A DNA stretch of 64,000 bases from NCBI RefSeq assembly GCF_014773545.1, contig NZ_SDDV01000001.1, positions 62,001-126,000 on the forward strand, given 5' to 3'. Shown in pieces: positions 29,483 through 39,026 of the stretch (position 1 is the stretch's first letter; every line of letters starts with the position of its first letter). The translations under genes were made by a program, and so were the position numbers. The DNA is from Hydrogenophaga sp. Lineage in GTDB: Bacteria; Pseudomonadota; Gammaproteobacteria; Burkholderiales; Burkholderiaceae_C. The notes beneath the pieces were generated by a model. The model was not told the DNA's origin and did no database searches. It saw nothing but the letters and a program-made list of their open reading frames with translations.

Positions 29483-31837
29483 ATGGCGATCCACCTCGAC
29501 GACCACCCGGAGCTGCTGGCCGATCTGCCACACGGCGCGCAGGACGTGCTGCGCGCGGCCTGGAGCGAAGCGGCGCGGGTGTTTTCCTCGCGCGGGCTGG
29601 ACAACTACCTCAAGGGCGCGCTGGCGCTGCACCACCTGGGGCGTGGCGAAGAACTGGTGGTCAGCTTCATCCAGACGATGCCCGAGGTGGCGCGCGCCAT
29701 CGGCGAAGACGTGCTGCCCGACATCGTCAACTTCCTGCTCGGCATGGCGTCCAAGACTTCTGGAGCGGTGCTCGCGCTGATCGTGGGCACCGCGCCGCTG
29801 GCGGCCACCCGCCTGGGCGATGAGGAACTCTTTCGCCACTACCTGAACGTGCTGTCCATCGTGCTGGCACAGGTGCCACGCGGCCTGCGTCCGATGCTGG
29901 AGAACCTCGAGCGTCTCCTGTCCCAGCTCACGCTGGGCGGTTTGCGCCGCTGGGTGATGTGGGGGGCGCAGGCTTACAAGTCGGATTTTGAGGGGCAGGC
30001 AAAGTACTTTGCCCTGCACAGCAGCGACGCGCTGTCGGTGCTGCAGCAAGAGCGCAAGGGCACCTTGTTTGTGGATGTGCAGCGCCGCCTGAACATTTAC
30101 CTGCGTGCCATGTGGGGTCGCGACTTTTTCCTGCGCCCCACCGCCGGCGACTACGAAAACCGCGTCGGGCTCAAACCCTACATCGAGCGCTTCTGTGTTC
30201 ACATTGCCGACGCCTACGACGACTACCGCGCCCAGGGCGATGCCACGTCCGAGCAGGACGTGGTGGCCGGTCCCGAGGTCTACCGCGCCGTGGTCAACCA
30301 CTGCGCGGCGCACCTGGTGTTCACGCAGGCGCCGCTGTCGCTGCAGACGCTCAACAGCACGCAAAAGGCGATCATCGAGGTGCTGGAAGACGCCCGGGTG
30401 GAGGCGCTGGCCTGCCGGCAGTTTCCGAACATGCGCGCGGCCTGGCTGGTGTTTCACCCACTGCCCGGTTTGGGTGAACCCCAGACCGTGGGTGATTTGC
30501 TGAACCGTCTTGCGCGTGCCTTGCTTGATCCGGACTCGACCGATTCCCACCCCTGGGTGCAAGAAGGGGTGACGCTGTTCCGGGCCGAGACCGATCTGTC
30601 TGGCAACCAGACCAGTTGGAACATCGGCGTGGCGCTGGCGCACAGCCTGGGCCAGCTGGACTTGCCGGAATTCAACCCGCGCAGCGACGGCCTGCGGGCG
30701 CTCTACCGGGATGACAACCGCACCGTCTGGGCCTCCGAGGCCTACGACGAAGCCGCGGCGCTGGAGGCCACCTGGGCGCCCAAGCAGGTGCGCAAAAAGG
30801 TCAACCTGATGGAGATGGTCAACGAGACCAACAACGAATTCGCCGGCGACGACGCACAGGAAATCTGGGTGTTGCCGACCGAGTTCTATCTCGATCAGGA
30901 GGGCGTTTCCATCAACTCGCTGGAGGGGCGCGAACCCGTGGCCGACCCGGTGCACTACCACGAGTGGGACTACCAGATTCAACTGGAGCGCCCGAGCTGG
31001 GTGACGGTGCTCGAACGCCGTGCGCCGCTGGGCGAGCTGGCGATGATAGAGAAGATCGTGGACGACAACAGGCCGGTGATCTCGCGCCTGAAGTTTCTCA
31101 TCGAGTCCATGATTCCGCAGGGCATGCAACGCATCCGCCGCGTCGAAGACGGCGACGAACTCGACATCAATGCGGCGGTGCGCGCGATGATAGACATTCG
31201 CATGGGCCTGCAGCCCGACACCCGCATCATGATGCGCCACAAGCGCAGCCAGCGCGACCTGGCGGTGCTGCTGCTGCTGGACATGTCCGAGTCGTGCAAC
31301 GACAAAGTGCGCGGGCAAGACAGCAGCATCATGGACTTGTCGCGCGCCGCCACGGTGCTGCTGTCGGACGCGCTGGAGCGCATTGGCGACCCCTTTTCGC
31401 TGCACGGTTTTTGCTCCGACGGGCGGCACGATGTGCACTACCACCGCTTCAAGGACTTTGACCAACCGTTCAACGATCTGGTGAAGGCGCGGCTGGCAGG
31501 CATGAAGGGTGCCTACTCCACCCGCATGGGTGCAGCGCTGCGCCACGCCGGGGCGGCACTCAAGTTGCAGCCCAAGCGCAAGAAGGTGCTGTTCATCATC
31601 ACCGACGGCGAGCCCGCCGACAACGATGTGCGCGACCCGCAGTACCTGCGCTTTGACACCCAGCGCGCGGTTCAAGAGCTGGCGCGTGACGGCATCACCG
31701 TCTATGCGCTGAGCCTGGACCCGCACGCCGACCAGTATGTGGCGCGCATTTTTGGCGCCAAGAACTTCACCGTGATCGACCACGTCGAGCGCCTGCCCGA
31801 GAAGCTGCCGCTGCTCTACCTGGGCCTGACCCGCTGA
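29483..31837 (+). CDS. cbbO: RuBisCO activase adaptor CbbO (von Willebrand factor A)
   Basis: A 784-aa partner of CbbQ that binds RuBisCO. The C-terminal vWA domain (about 600-784) has the MIDAS motif LLLLDMSES, followed by [14 protein letters not shown] and [15 protein letters not shown]. The N-terminal two-thirds is the CbbO-specific helical region. The length is normal. It ends 8 bases before csoS1D. Confidence 0.95.
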   Translation: MAIHLDDHPELLADLPHGAQDVLRAAWSEAARVFSSRGLDNYLKGALALHHLGRGEELVVSFIQTMPEVARAIGEDVLPDIVNFLLGMASKTSGAVLALIVGTAPLAATRLGDEELFRHYLNVLSIVLAQVPRGLRPMLENLERLLSQLTLGGLRRWVMWGAQAYKSDFEGQAKYFALHSSDALSVLQQERKGTLFVDVQRRLNIYLRAMWGRDFFLRPTAGDYENRVGLKPYIERFCVHIADAYDDYRAQGDATSEQDVVAGPEVYRAVVNHCAAHLVFTQAPLSLQTLNSTQKAIIEVLEDARVEALACRQFPNMRAAWLVFHPLPGLGEPQTVGDLLNRLARALLDPDSTDSHPWVQEGVTLFRAETDLSGNQTSWNIGVALAHSLGQLDLPEFNPRSDGLRALYRDDNRTVWASEAYDEAAALEATWAPKQVRKKVNLMEMVNETNNEFAGDDAQEIWVLPTEFYLDQEGVSINSLEGREPVADPVHYHEWDYQIQLERPSWVTVLERRAPLGELAMIEKIVDDNRPVISRLKFLIESMIPQGMQRIRRVEDGDELDINAAVRAMIDIRMGLQPDTRIMMRHKRSQRDLAVLLLLDMSESCNDKVRGQDSSIMDLSRAATVLLSDALERIGDPFSLHGFCSDGRHDVHYHRFKDFDQPFNDLVKARLAGMKGAYSTRMGAALRHAGAALKLQPKRKKVLFIITDGEPADNDVRDPQYLRFDTQRAVQELARDGITVYALSLDPHADQYVARIFGAKNFTVIDHVERLPEKLPLLYLGLTR

Positions 31838-31845
31838 AGCGAGCC

Positions 31846-32475
31846 ATGGACATCAGCCTGCGCACCTTTGTTTTCATCGACTCGCTGCAGCCGCAGCTGG
31901 CGTCGTACCTGGCCACCTCGTCCCAGGGCTTCTTGCCCATACCGGGCGACGCCTGCCTGTGGATCGAGGTCGCTCCTGGCATGGCGGTGCACCGGCTGTC
32001 GGACATCGCGCTCAAGAAGACCAATGTGCGCATGGGCGAGCAGGTGGTCGAGCGGTCTTTTGGTTCAATGGAAATCCACTACCGCAACCAGAGCGAGGTG
32101 CAGGAGGCCGGGCGCATCATGCTGGAGCAGCTCGGCGCGCAGGTGAGCGACCGCATGGCCTGCCGCATCGCCTGGAGCGAAGTGATCTGCGCCGTCACCC
32201 CCGACCACGCCACGCTGATCAACCGCCAGACGCGCAAGGGCTCGATGCTGCTGCCGGGCAAGAGCATGTTCATTCTGGAAACGGAACCGGCCGGCTACAT
32301 CGTCTACGCTGCCAACGAGGCCGAGAAGGCCGCCCACGTGACCCTGGTCGACGTCAAGGCGTTTGGCAGCTTTGGCCGCCTGACCATGATGGGTACCGAG
32401 GCCGAGGCCGAGGCGGCTGCGCAGGCAGCGCACCGCGCCATTGACCAGCTCAACCGCCAGGCGCGACACGACTGA
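31846..32475 (+). CDS. csoS1D: Carboxysome tandem-BMC trimer shell protein CsoS1D
   Basis: A 209-aa protein of two fused BMC domains (BMC-T) that forms stacked trimers with a gated pore thought to pass larger metabolites. Characteristic segments are [71 protein letters not shown] (here [17 protein letters not shown]), [20 protein letters not shown] and [16 protein letters not shown]. The closeness to CsoS1D of other alpha-carboxysomes is clear. Confidence 0.92.
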   Translation: MDISLRTFVFIDSLQPQLASYLATSSQGFLPIPGDACLWIEVAPGMAVHRLSDIALKKTNVRMGEQVVERSFGSMEIHYRNQSEVQEAGRIMLEQLGAQVSDRMACRIAWSEVICAVTPDHATLINRQTRKGSMLLPGKSMFILETEPAGYIVYAANEAEKAAHVTLVDVKAFGSFGRLTMMGTEAEAEAAAQAAHRAIDQLNRQARHD

Positions 32476-32522
32476 GGCGGGATCGCCATGCATTTCCCTT
32501 TCCACAACCCGAAGGCATAGAA

Positions 32523-33515
32523 ATGTCTGCTGGCATGTTTGCAACGCTGCTTGACCCGGCGATTCTGTTTTTCATCTTGGGCTTGTTCATCGCGACGGTG
32601 CGCTCGAATCTGGAAATACCGGCCCAGATTTCCAAGTTTCTCTCCTTGTACCTGCTCATGGCCATCGGCCTCAAGGGCGGCATGGCTTTGAGTGTGAGCG
32701 GTATCCAGCCGCACATACTGCTTGGTCTCGGGATTGCCTTGTTGATGGCGTTTCTGGTGCCTGCTTACACCTACCCGCTGCTGCGCCTGCGGACCGACGG
32801 TTACAACGCAGCGGCCATTGCCGCCACCTATGGGTCGGTGAGCGCCGTGACCTTCATTGCCGCCGGTCAATTCCTGAACAACCAGGGCGTGGAATATGGC
32901 GGCTACATGGCGGTGGCTCTGGTGCTCATGGAGTCGCCCGCCATCATCATGGCGGTGGCGCTGGCCGCCCATGCGCGTGGCCAGGCGAATTTGCACAGTG
33001 GCGCCGTCCCGGCTGCCGGTGACGCCAAGGTGTCGATGAAAAGCGTGCTGCACGAGGCCTTCACCGATGGCGGCCATCTCTTGCTGCTGGGCAGTCTGGT
33101 GGTGGGGGCTGTGGTGGGGGTCAAGGGCTACGAGCTCATGAAGCCCTTCACGGGCGACATTTTCAAAGGCTTGCTGGCCTTCTTCCTGCTGGAGATGGGC
33201 CTGCTGGTGGCGCGCCGGGTGCGTGAAATGAAGGGCATCGATCCCTTCTTCATCGGCTTTGCATTCGTCGTTCCCATGCTCAATGCCGCCATCACCATTG
33301 CCTTGGCGCACTGGGCCGGTTTGTCCGATGGAAACTCCCTGATGCTTGCGGTGCTGGCTGCCAGCGCGTCTTACATCGTTGTGCCGGCGGTGGTGCGGGC
33401 GGCGATTCCGGAGGCCAATCCGGGCCTTTATTTCAGCATGGCGCTGGCCATGACGTTTCCGTTCAACGTGATCATAGGCATTCCCCTGTATTACCAACTG
33501 ATCGCGTACCTGTAG
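32523..33515 (+). CDS. sbtA: SbtA-family sodium-dependent bicarbonate transporter
   Basis: A 330-aa polytopic inner-membrane protein with about ten transmembrane segments in two inverted halves (ILFFILGLFIATVRSNLEIP, LLMAIGLKGGMAL, GSVSAVTFIAAG, LLLLGSLVVGAVVGVKG, LEMGLLVARRVREMKG, AASASYIVVPAVVRAAIPEA). SbtA-family proteins import HCO3- with Na+, raising the cytoplasmic pool that feeds carboxysomes. It lies 47 bases after csoS1D on the same strand, and the CPII gene follows, as expected for an Sbt/PII pair. Confidence 0.92.
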   Translation: MSAGMFATLLDPAILFFILGLFIATVRSNLEIPAQISKFLSLYLLMAIGLKGGMALSVSGIQPHILLGLGIALLMAFLVPAYTYPLLRLRTDGYNAAAIAATYGSVSAVTFIAAGQFLNNQGVEYGGYMAVALVLMESPAIIMAVALAAHARGQANLHSGAVPAAGDAKVSMKSVLHEAFTDGGHLLLLGSLVVGAVVGVKGYELMKPFTGDIFKGLLAFFLLEMGLLVARRVREMKGIDPFFIGFAFVVPMLNAAITIALAHWAGLSDGNSLMLAVLAASASYIVVPAVVRAAIPEANPGLYFSMALAMTFPFNVIIGIPLYYQLIAYL

Positions 33516-33588
33516 CCGCAGGACCCGCCGCAACGAGACGCGCGACACCACACAAGCCCCACCCCATTGACGCACAGGAGATCAGATC

Positions 33589-33912
33589 ATGCGAGCCCTG
33601 GAACAGAAAAAACTGCTCACCCTCATCACGGCACACGCCTTCAAGAACATCGTCACCGAGATACTGAAGGCGCGCGAGGTGGGGGGCTACACCGTGGTGG
33701 ATGCCACCGGCGTGGGGGCCTTCGGCGTCCAGTCGGGCGCGCTCGACAGCGACTCCAACGTGCTCATTTACGTCATTCTCTCGGAAGCCCGTCTGAACCT
33801 GCTGCTGGAGGATCTGGATGCGCTGATGACCCGGTCTTACCGGATCAAGGTGATCGTGACAGACATCTCGATCCTGCCCCGCAAGAAGTCGCCCGGGGGC
33901 ACGTCGGGCTAG
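33589..33912 (+). CDS. Carboxysome-associated PII-like protein (CPII/SbtB type)
   Basis: A 107-aa PII-fold protein: KLLTLITAHAFKNIVTEIL, VGGYTVVDATGVGAFGVQSG, DSDSNVLIYVILSE and YRIKVIVTDISIL. The T-loop lacks the uridylylated Tyr of GlnB, as in SbtB and CPII. CPII from Thiomonas, also encoded in a cso operon, binds adenine nucleotides and bicarbonate. This protein probably gates the adjacent SbtA-type transporter. A strong AGGAG ribosome-binding site is at 33577-33581. Confidence 0.9.
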   Translation: MRALEQKKLLTLITAHAFKNIVTEILKAREVGGYTVVDATGVGAFGVQSGALDSDSNVLIYVILSEARLNLLLEDLDALMTRSYRIKVIVTDISILPRKKSPGGTSG

Positions 33913-33944
33913 GCGGTCGCTGCCCAGCGCGCTGGTTCAGGAAA

Positions 33945-34775
33945 ATGCCCATGGACATCAACTCCACCACCAAGAAGCTGCTCTTCAACACGATCCGTGT
34001 CGACACCGTGCTGGAGGACGGCAGCGAAGGTTCGGGCACGGCGTTCGTGGTCAGCCACGCCCATGCGCGGGGCCATCACAGCTTCATCGTCACCAACCGG
34101 CATCTGGTGGACGGCGTGCGCAGCGGCGGGCTGGTGTTCACCCAGAAGCGCGACGGACAGCCGTGGCTGGGCCAGCGCTTCCAGCTCAACATCGACGATT
34201 TCCCCCAAGCCTGGTTCGGCCACCCCGACCCGGCGGTGGACCTGGCCATCATCCCGATGCGTCCGCTGGAGCAGGCCGCCAACAACCAAGGCGTCGAGCT
34301 CTACTACCAGGCCATCGACAGCCGGCTGGTGCCCGACGAAGCCGCCACCCGTGCGCTGGACGCGCTGGAAGAGGTGTTGTTCGTGGGCTACCCCAGCGGG
34401 GTCTGGGACCAGGTCAATCTGATACCCATCCTGCGCCGCGGCACCACCGCCACCCCGATGGCGCTAGACTTCGAGGGCCGGGCCGAGTTCCTGATCGACG
34501 CTGCCGTCTACCCCGGCTCCAGCGGCAGCCCGGTGTTTGTTTACCTGAGCGACGCACAACGCCCGGGCCAGAGCGCAGGCAAGAAGTTCCTGTTTGTTGG
34601 TGTGGTCGCAGCGGTGTTTTTCCGTGAAGAGGCCAACCACCTGGTGGCCGCTCCCGTGCCGGCCCATAAGCACGGCCTGGTGATGAGTTCGGAGATGATT
34701 GACCTTGGCCTGGTGATCAAGTCGCAGGCGGTGGTCGATCTCATCAACGCCTATCTGGGCCGCTGGATCGAATAA
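33945..34775 (+). CDS. Trypsin-like serine protease, cytoplasmic
   Basis: A 276-aa chymotrypsin-fold peptidase with the complete triad: His in VTNRHLVDG, Asp in DPAVDLAIIPM and Ser in YPGSSGSPVF. There is no signal peptide or transmembrane segment, so it should act in the cytosol. It lies 32 bases after the CPII gene in the carboxysome/transport gene string. A substrate among the neighbouring proteins (transporter, PII or shell) is possible but unproven. ATG 33945 or 33951 is the start, after AGGAAA. Confidence 0.82.
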   Translation: MPMDINSTTKKLLFNTIRVDTVLEDGSEGSGTAFVVSHAHARGHHSFIVTNRHLVDGVRSGGLVFTQKRDGQPWLGQRFQLNIDDFPQAWFGHPDPAVDLAIIPMRPLEQAANNQGVELYYQAIDSRLVPDEAATRALDALEEVLFVGYPSGVWDQVNLIPILRRGTTATPMALDFEGRAEFLIDAAVYPGSSGSPVFVYLSDAQRPGQSAGKKFLFVGVVAAVFFREEANHLVAAPVPAHKHGLVMSSEMIDLGLVIKSQAVVDLINAYLGRWIE

Positions 34776-34782
34776 AGACGAC

Positions 34783-35085
34783 ATGAAAGAAAAAATCAAC
34801 TACTGCGGTTTCAACCAAGACAGCCACGGCATCACCTTGCTGGGCCGGGTGGTGCTCGACGCCTGGTTGTTTGAACTGCTGCCGCGCAGCGAAGACTGCA
34901 GCGGCTGGGACTTGACGCGCATGCAGATGCTGTCCGACCGGGTGCAGGCCAGCTGGGAGCCGCACGCCCACCTGCCGAGCCGGCTGCCTGCGCCCTTGCA
35001 GCAGCGCCACCGAGAGCTGTACGCCTGGGCCACCGAGCGGGCGCGCCAGCGCGGCTGGAACCCCGAGCTGGCGGACGACGAGTAA
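34783..35085 (+). CDS. Conserved-looking small protein of unknown function
   Basis: A 100-aa soluble protein (MKEKINYCGFNQDSHGITLL, VVLDAWLFELLPRSEDCSGW, ending PELADDE). It starts 7 bases after the protease stop and is surely co-transcribed. It is rich in charged and aromatic residues with two cysteines and no membrane segment. I do not recognise its family. Position alone suggests a link to the protease or the inorganic-carbon module. Confidence 0.75.
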   Translation: MKEKINYCGFNQDSHGITLLGRVVLDAWLFELLPRSEDCSGWDLTRMQMLSDRVQASWEPHAHLPSRLPAPLQQRHRELYAWATERARQRGWNPELADDE

Positions 35086-35142
35086 GCCGGGCGTCTGGCC
35101 TGGACGGCCCGGCGCCGCAGCACCGATGGGCGGCCTGGGCTG

Positions 35143-35307
35143 CTAGTGCAGTGTTGTGTGCTTGATGGAACAAATAAAACCGATGGATTTTTGACCCTGA
35201 TTAGGCGCAAACCACAGCCATAGTTTCACTATGGCGCGGATTTGCAACGACATCAGGGGCGAAAAGACGCGGTTTTATGTTCCAGATAGCGCGCAACACT
35301 GCACTAG
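35143..35307. mobile_element. 165-bp inverted-repeat element (MITE-like)
   Basis: The whole segment is an imperfect palindrome. The outer 14 bases, CTAGTGCAGTGTTG at 35143 and CAACACTGCACTAG ending at 35307, are perfect inverted repeats. The inner arms share GGAACA, ATAAAACCG, TTTT, CCCTGAT and GCAAA blocks, meeting at a central CCATAGTTTCACTATGG stem-loop. There is no coding capacity. It could be a non-autonomous transposable element or a large bidirectional terminator. Its right end supplies the TAG stop codon of the neighbouring cbbR. Confidence 0.75.
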
Positions 35308-36239
35308 ACCGCCAGCTTGAGCAGCTTGCCGTACTTGTCGGCCAGATGGCCTTCGGCGCGCTCGAGCATGAAGTAGCGAAACGCCTCGGCGGCTGGCGAG
35401 AGCAGCTTGGACTGGGTGTGCACCACGTTCCAGGCGCGCACGATAGGCGTGCCGCTGACGTCCAGCGTCGCAATCAACTGGTGCTCCAACTCCAGCCCCA
35501 TGGTGTGCAGCGACAGAAAACTGATGCCCAGACCGGCCATGACGGCCTGTTTAATGGTCTCGTTGCTCGCCGCCTCCATTATCACGCGCGGTTCCAGGTG
35601 CGATTTCTGCAAAAAATTCTCCATCGCTGCGCGCGTGCCCGAACCGCGCTCGCGCACAATGAAACCGTACGGGCGCAGATCGTCGACCCTGGGGCTTCCC
35701 AGTTTGAGCAGCGGGTGTTCGGTCGATGCCACAAACATATGCGGGTGCGCCGCAAACGGCTCGGCGCGCGTGGCCAGCTCGGTCGGCGGTCGGCCCATGA
35801 CGGCGATGTCAACCTCGTTGCCTTGCAGCATCTGTATCAGTTGCTCGCGGTTGCCTACTGCCAGCCGCAGTTCGATGCCGGCGTGTTCGCTTTGAAACTG
35901 CGCCAGCAGCCGGGGTAGAAAATACTTGGCGGTGCTGACCATGCCTATGGTCAGCGTGCCCACTTCCAGCCGCTGCAGGCGTGCCGCCGCGTCTTCGGCG
36001 TCTTTCAGCGTGGCCAGCAGCTTGCGCGCGTAGACCAGCATGTACTCGCCCACCGTGGTCAAGGCCACCTGGCGGCCGTTGCGCTCGAACAGCGGCAGCC
36101 CCACATGGCCTTCGAGTTCTTTGACCTGCATCGTCACCGCCGGTGGCGTCAGGTGCAGTGCCTCGGCGGCGCGGGCAAAGCTCAGGTGTCGGGCGACCTC
36201 AGTAAAAACCCTGAGCTGGCGGAATGTGGTGTTCTTCAT
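35304..36239 (-). CDS. cbbR: LysR-type regulator CbbR (Calvin-cycle operon)
   Basis: A 311-aa second CbbR: TFRQLRVFTEVARHLSFARA, LHLTPPAVTMQVKELEGHVG, TIGMVSTAKYFLPRLLAQF, RLAVGNREQLIQMLQGNEVD and FIVRERGSGTRAAMENFL. It is typical of activators of cbb operons. It is divergent from cbbY with a 111-bp AT-rich gap. The two CbbR proteins are clearly distinct paralogues, so the two cbb operons may respond to different signals or cross-regulate. The stop codon lies inside the MITE-like element end. Confidence 0.94.
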   Translation of the reverse strand: MKNTTFRQLRVFTEVARHLSFARAAEALHLTPPAVTMQVKELEGHVGLPLFERNGRQVALTTVGEYMLVYARKLLATLKDAEDAAARLQRLEVGTLTIGMVSTAKYFLPRLLAQFQSEHAGIELRLAVGNREQLIQMLQGNEVDIAVMGRPPTELATRAEPFAAHPHMFVASTEHPLLKLGSPRVDDLRPYGFIVRERGSGTRAAMENFLQKSHLEPRVIMEAASNETIKQAVMAGLGISFLSLHTMGLELEHQLIATLDVSGTPIVRAWNVVHTQSKLLSPAAEAFRYFMLERAEGHLADKYGKLLKLAV

Positions 36240-36350
36240 TCAGTAAAAGCTGAATCGAGAGTAAAAAAAACTTAAATTTACCTTATTATGTCTGGCTTCT
36301 ATAGTTCATAAAATGCCCCGTTACCGCAGGCAATCAAAAAGGTTGGAGAC
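36240..36350 (+). promoter_or_regulatory. cbbR-cbbY divergent control region
   Basis: AT-rich DNA with LysR-type half sites (AGTAAAAGCTGAAT, and TTAAATTTACCTTA around 36272-36286). TAAAAT at 36309-36314 is a reasonable -10 for cbbY, with only a weak TTATGT at 36286-36291 as the -35. This fits an activator-dependent promoter. Exact operator limits are inferred. Confidence 0.5.
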
Positions 36351-37079
36351 ATGCTGGAGGCCTTGATTTTTGACGTCGATGGCACGCTGGCCGACACGGA
36401 AAGCGTGCACCTGGCGGCATTCAACCACGCCTTTGCGCAAGAGGGGCTGGACTGGCGTTGGGACGTCGAGCAGTACACCGACTTATTGAAAATCTCTGGT
36501 GGCAAGGAGCGCATACTGCACTACTGGCGTCTGCTCAGTCCTGGCCTGACCGAGGTCGACGCCGGGGCGCTGGGCGCCAGCATCGATCGTCTGCACCAAG
36601 TCAAGACCGCCTGGTACGAGAACGCGGTCAACAACGGCGCGGTGATCATGCGCCCTGGTGTGCTGGCACTCATGAATGAGGCGCACAGCCAAGGTCTGCA
36701 GCTGGCGATTGCCACCACCACTTCGCCGGTCAACATCGCTGCACTGCTGCGCCGCGCCATCGGGCCAGACTGGCGCAGCTATTTTCTGGCCATTGGCGAC
36801 GCTTCTTCAGCACCGCTCAAAAAACCCCACCCGCAGGTCTATCTGCAGGTGCTCGCCAGCATGGGATTCGGCGCTGCCGATTGCATGGCGTTTGAGGACT
36901 CGCGCAATGGTCTGCGCGCCGCTATGGCGGCCGGGCTGGCTACCGTCATTACGCCCAACAGCTTCACCGCTCAGGACGATTTCGGCGGCGCGCTGCGCGT
37001 CGTGCCAGACCTCGGTCAGGTCAATCTGGCGCGCCTGAAGGAGTGGCACGCGAACAAAAAATTCAGCGTCAAACGCTGA
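36351..37079 (+). CDS. cbbY: CbbY-type HAD phosphatase
   Basis: A 242-aa haloacid-dehalogenase hydrolase (FDVDGTLADTESVHL, ATTTSPVNIAALL, KKPHPQVY, FEDSRNGLRAAMAAGL). CbbY enzymes dephosphorylate xylulose-1,5-bisphosphate, a misfire product that inhibits RuBisCO, returning xylulose-5-phosphate to the cycle. It is the first gene of the Calvin-cycle operon, divergent from cbbR. Confidence 0.92.
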   Translation: MLEALIFDVDGTLADTESVHLAAFNHAFAQEGLDWRWDVEQYTDLLKISGGKERILHYWRLLSPGLTEVDAGALGASIDRLHQVKTAWYENAVNNGAVIMRPGVLALMNEAHSQGLQLAIATTTSPVNIAALLRRAIGPDWRSYFLAIGDASSAPLKKPHPQVYLQVLASMGFGAADCMAFEDSRNGLRAAMAAGLATVITPNSFTAQDDFGGALRVVPDLGQVNLARLKEWHANKKFSVKR

Positions 37080-37133
37080 CTGTCTGGCCTGTCGCGTCAT
37101 TTTCTTTATGTTCCATACCTACCCGTTCTTCCC

Positions 37134-37823
37134 ATGACAAGCATCCGCCTTGCGCCTTCCATTCTTTCGGCCGACTTTGCGCGACTGGGCGCCGAGGTGC
37201 GCGCCATTGAGACCGCTGGTGCCGACTTGGTGCACTTTGACGTGATGGACAACCATTACGTGCCCAATCTGACCATCGGGCCGCTGGTGTGCGAGGCGAT
37301 CCGGCCGCATGTCAAGATTCCGATTGACGTACACCTGATGGTTGAACCGGTGGACGCGCTGATTCCGCTGTTTGCCAAGGCCGGCGCCAACATCATCACC
37401 TTTCACCCCGAAGCCAGTCGCCACGTTGACCGCACGCTGCAACTGATTCGAGACCACGGCTGCAAGGCTGGTCTGGTGCTCAATCCGGCCACGCCGCTGC
37501 AATGGCTCGATCACGTCTGGGGCAAACTCGACATCGTGCTGCTGATGAGCGTGAACCCGGGTTTTGGCGGGCAGAAATTCATCCCTGCGACGCTGGACAA
37601 GCTGCGCGCGCTGCGCCAACTGATCGATGCGCACCAAGCCAGCGGCGGCCAGCCGATCTGGCTCGAGGTCGACGGCGGCGTCAAGGTCGACAACATCGCC
37701 GACATTGTGCGTGCCGGTGCCGACACCCTGGTGGCGGGCAGTGCCGTGTTCGGTGCGCCCGACAACGACGGCGGCTACAAAACCGTGATGAAACAGTTGC
37801 GCAGCAATGCGCGCAACGTCTGA
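37134..37823 (+). CDS. rpe: Ribulose-phosphate 3-epimerase
   Basis: Also cbbE. Interconverts xylulose-5-phosphate and ribulose-5-phosphate. The 229-aa TIM-barrel protein carries [72 protein letters not shown] and [10 protein letters not shown], including the metal-binding His and Asp residues. It lies 54 bases after cbbY. Confidence 0.97.
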   Translation: MTSIRLAPSILSADFARLGAEVRAIETAGADLVHFDVMDNHYVPNLTIGPLVCEAIRPHVKIPIDVHLMVEPVDALIPLFAKAGANIITFHPEASRHVDRTLQLIRDHGCKAGLVLNPATPLQWLDHVWGKLDIVLLMSVNPGFGGQKFIPATLDKLRALRQLIDAHQASGGQPIWLEVDGGVKVDNIADIVRAGADTLVAGSAVFGAPDNDGGYKTVMKQLRSNARNV

Positions 37824-37864
37824 GTCCCGATGTCCTGCCAGTTCTCTTGTTGCGAGAAGCCACC

Positions 37865-38962
37865 ATGCTGCTATCCCATCACTCCACCCTGACCCAGTTT
37901 CTGATCGAAGAGCGGCGCCGCCACCCAACGGCCAGCGGTGATCTCAATGCGCTGATTCTTGACGTCGCGCTGGCGTGCAAGGCGATTGCACGCACTGTGG
38001 CCCTAGGCGAGATCGGCGGCGTGCTGGGCAACCAAGGCGACGGCGCTGCCGCCAGCGTCAACGTGCAGGGAGAAACGCAGAAAAAACTCGACGTGGTCAG
38101 CAACGAGGTGTTCTTGCAGCGCACCGAATGGTCGGGCCTGCTGGCCGGCATGGCGTCCGAGGAAATGGAGCTGCCGTACCAGATTCCAAGCCAGTACCCG
38201 CGCGGCAAGTATCTGCTGGTGTTCGACCCGCTGGACGGGTCGAGCAACATCGACGTCAACGTCTCGGTCGGCAGCATTTTCTCTATCCTGCGCGCGCCAG
38301 CGGACGTGGTCGAGAGCGGGCGTGACGTCACCGAGGCCGATTTTTTCCAGCCCGGCGCCCAGCAATGCGTGGCCGGCTACGCGCTCTACGGCCCGACCAC
38401 CATGTTCGTTCTGACCGTTGGCAACGGCGTCAACGGCTTCACGCTCGACCCCAACCTGGGCGAATTCATGCTGACGCACCCGCGCATCCAGGTGCCGCCC
38501 GACACGCAGGAGTTTGCCATCAACGCCTCCAACGCCCGCTTCTGGGAAGCACCCGTCAAACGCTATGTGGACGAATGCCTGGCCGGCAAAACCGGCGCGC
38601 GCGGCAAGGATTTCAACATGCGCTGGATCGCCTCGATGGTGGCCGAGGCGCACCGCATTCTGATGCGCGGAGGCGTCTTTCTGTACCCGCGCGACAACAA
38701 AGACCCAAGCAAGCCCGGGCGCCTGCGGCTGCTGTACGAAGCCAACCCGGTCGGCCTGCTCATGGAGCAAGCCGGTGGCCGTGCCAGCACCGGGCGCGAG
38801 CCGATGATGGACGTGATACCCACTTCGCTGCACCAGCGCATCGGTCTGGTGTTCGGCAGCAAGAACGAGGTCGAGCGCATCGAGCGCTACCACCGCGAAC
38901 CTGCGGCCTGCAAGGACGACGCGAACCCGCTGTTCGTCGAGCGCAGTCTTTTCAGAGATTGA
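37865..38962 (+). CDS. fbp: Fructose-1,6-bisphosphatase, class I
   Basis: Also cbbF. Hydrolyses fructose-1,6-bisphosphate to fructose-6-phosphate in RuBP regeneration. The 365-aa protein has [36 protein letters not shown] with metal ligands, [33 protein letters not shown] and [14 protein letters not shown]. The frame is open upstream to 37502 inside rpe; ATG 37865 is the real start. Confidence 0.96.
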   Translation: MLLSHHSTLTQFLIEERRRHPTASGDLNALILDVALACKAIARTVALGEIGGVLGNQGDGAAASVNVQGETQKKLDVVSNEVFLQRTEWSGLLAGMASEEMELPYQIPSQYPRGKYLLVFDPLDGSSNIDVNVSVGSIFSILRAPADVVESGRDVTEADFFQPGAQQCVAGYALYGPTTMFVLTVGNGVNGFTLDPNLGEFMLTHPRIQVPPDTQEFAINASNARFWEAPVKRYVDECLAGKTGARGKDFNMRWIASMVAEAHRILMRGGVFLYPRDNKDPSKPGRLRLLYEANPVGLLMEQAGGRASTGREPMMDVIPTSLHQRIGLVFGSKNEVERIERYHREPAACKDDANPLFVERSLFRD

Positions 38963-39026
38963 TCAGGCTACTTGTTTTTCCGCTCGAACGGAGTCCATCG
39001 ATTCCCGGCATCCCAGGAGACACACC

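Noticed and set aside
33567-33944. Extended start of the protease over the CPII gene
   Set aside because: The frame is open but overlaps the well-supported CPII gene in another frame; conserved protease sequence begins after 33945.
35160-35290. Structured regulatory RNA or riboswitch before cbbR
   Set aside because: The structure is a simple long inverted repeat with matched termini located at the 3' end of cbbR, better explained as a MITE or terminator.
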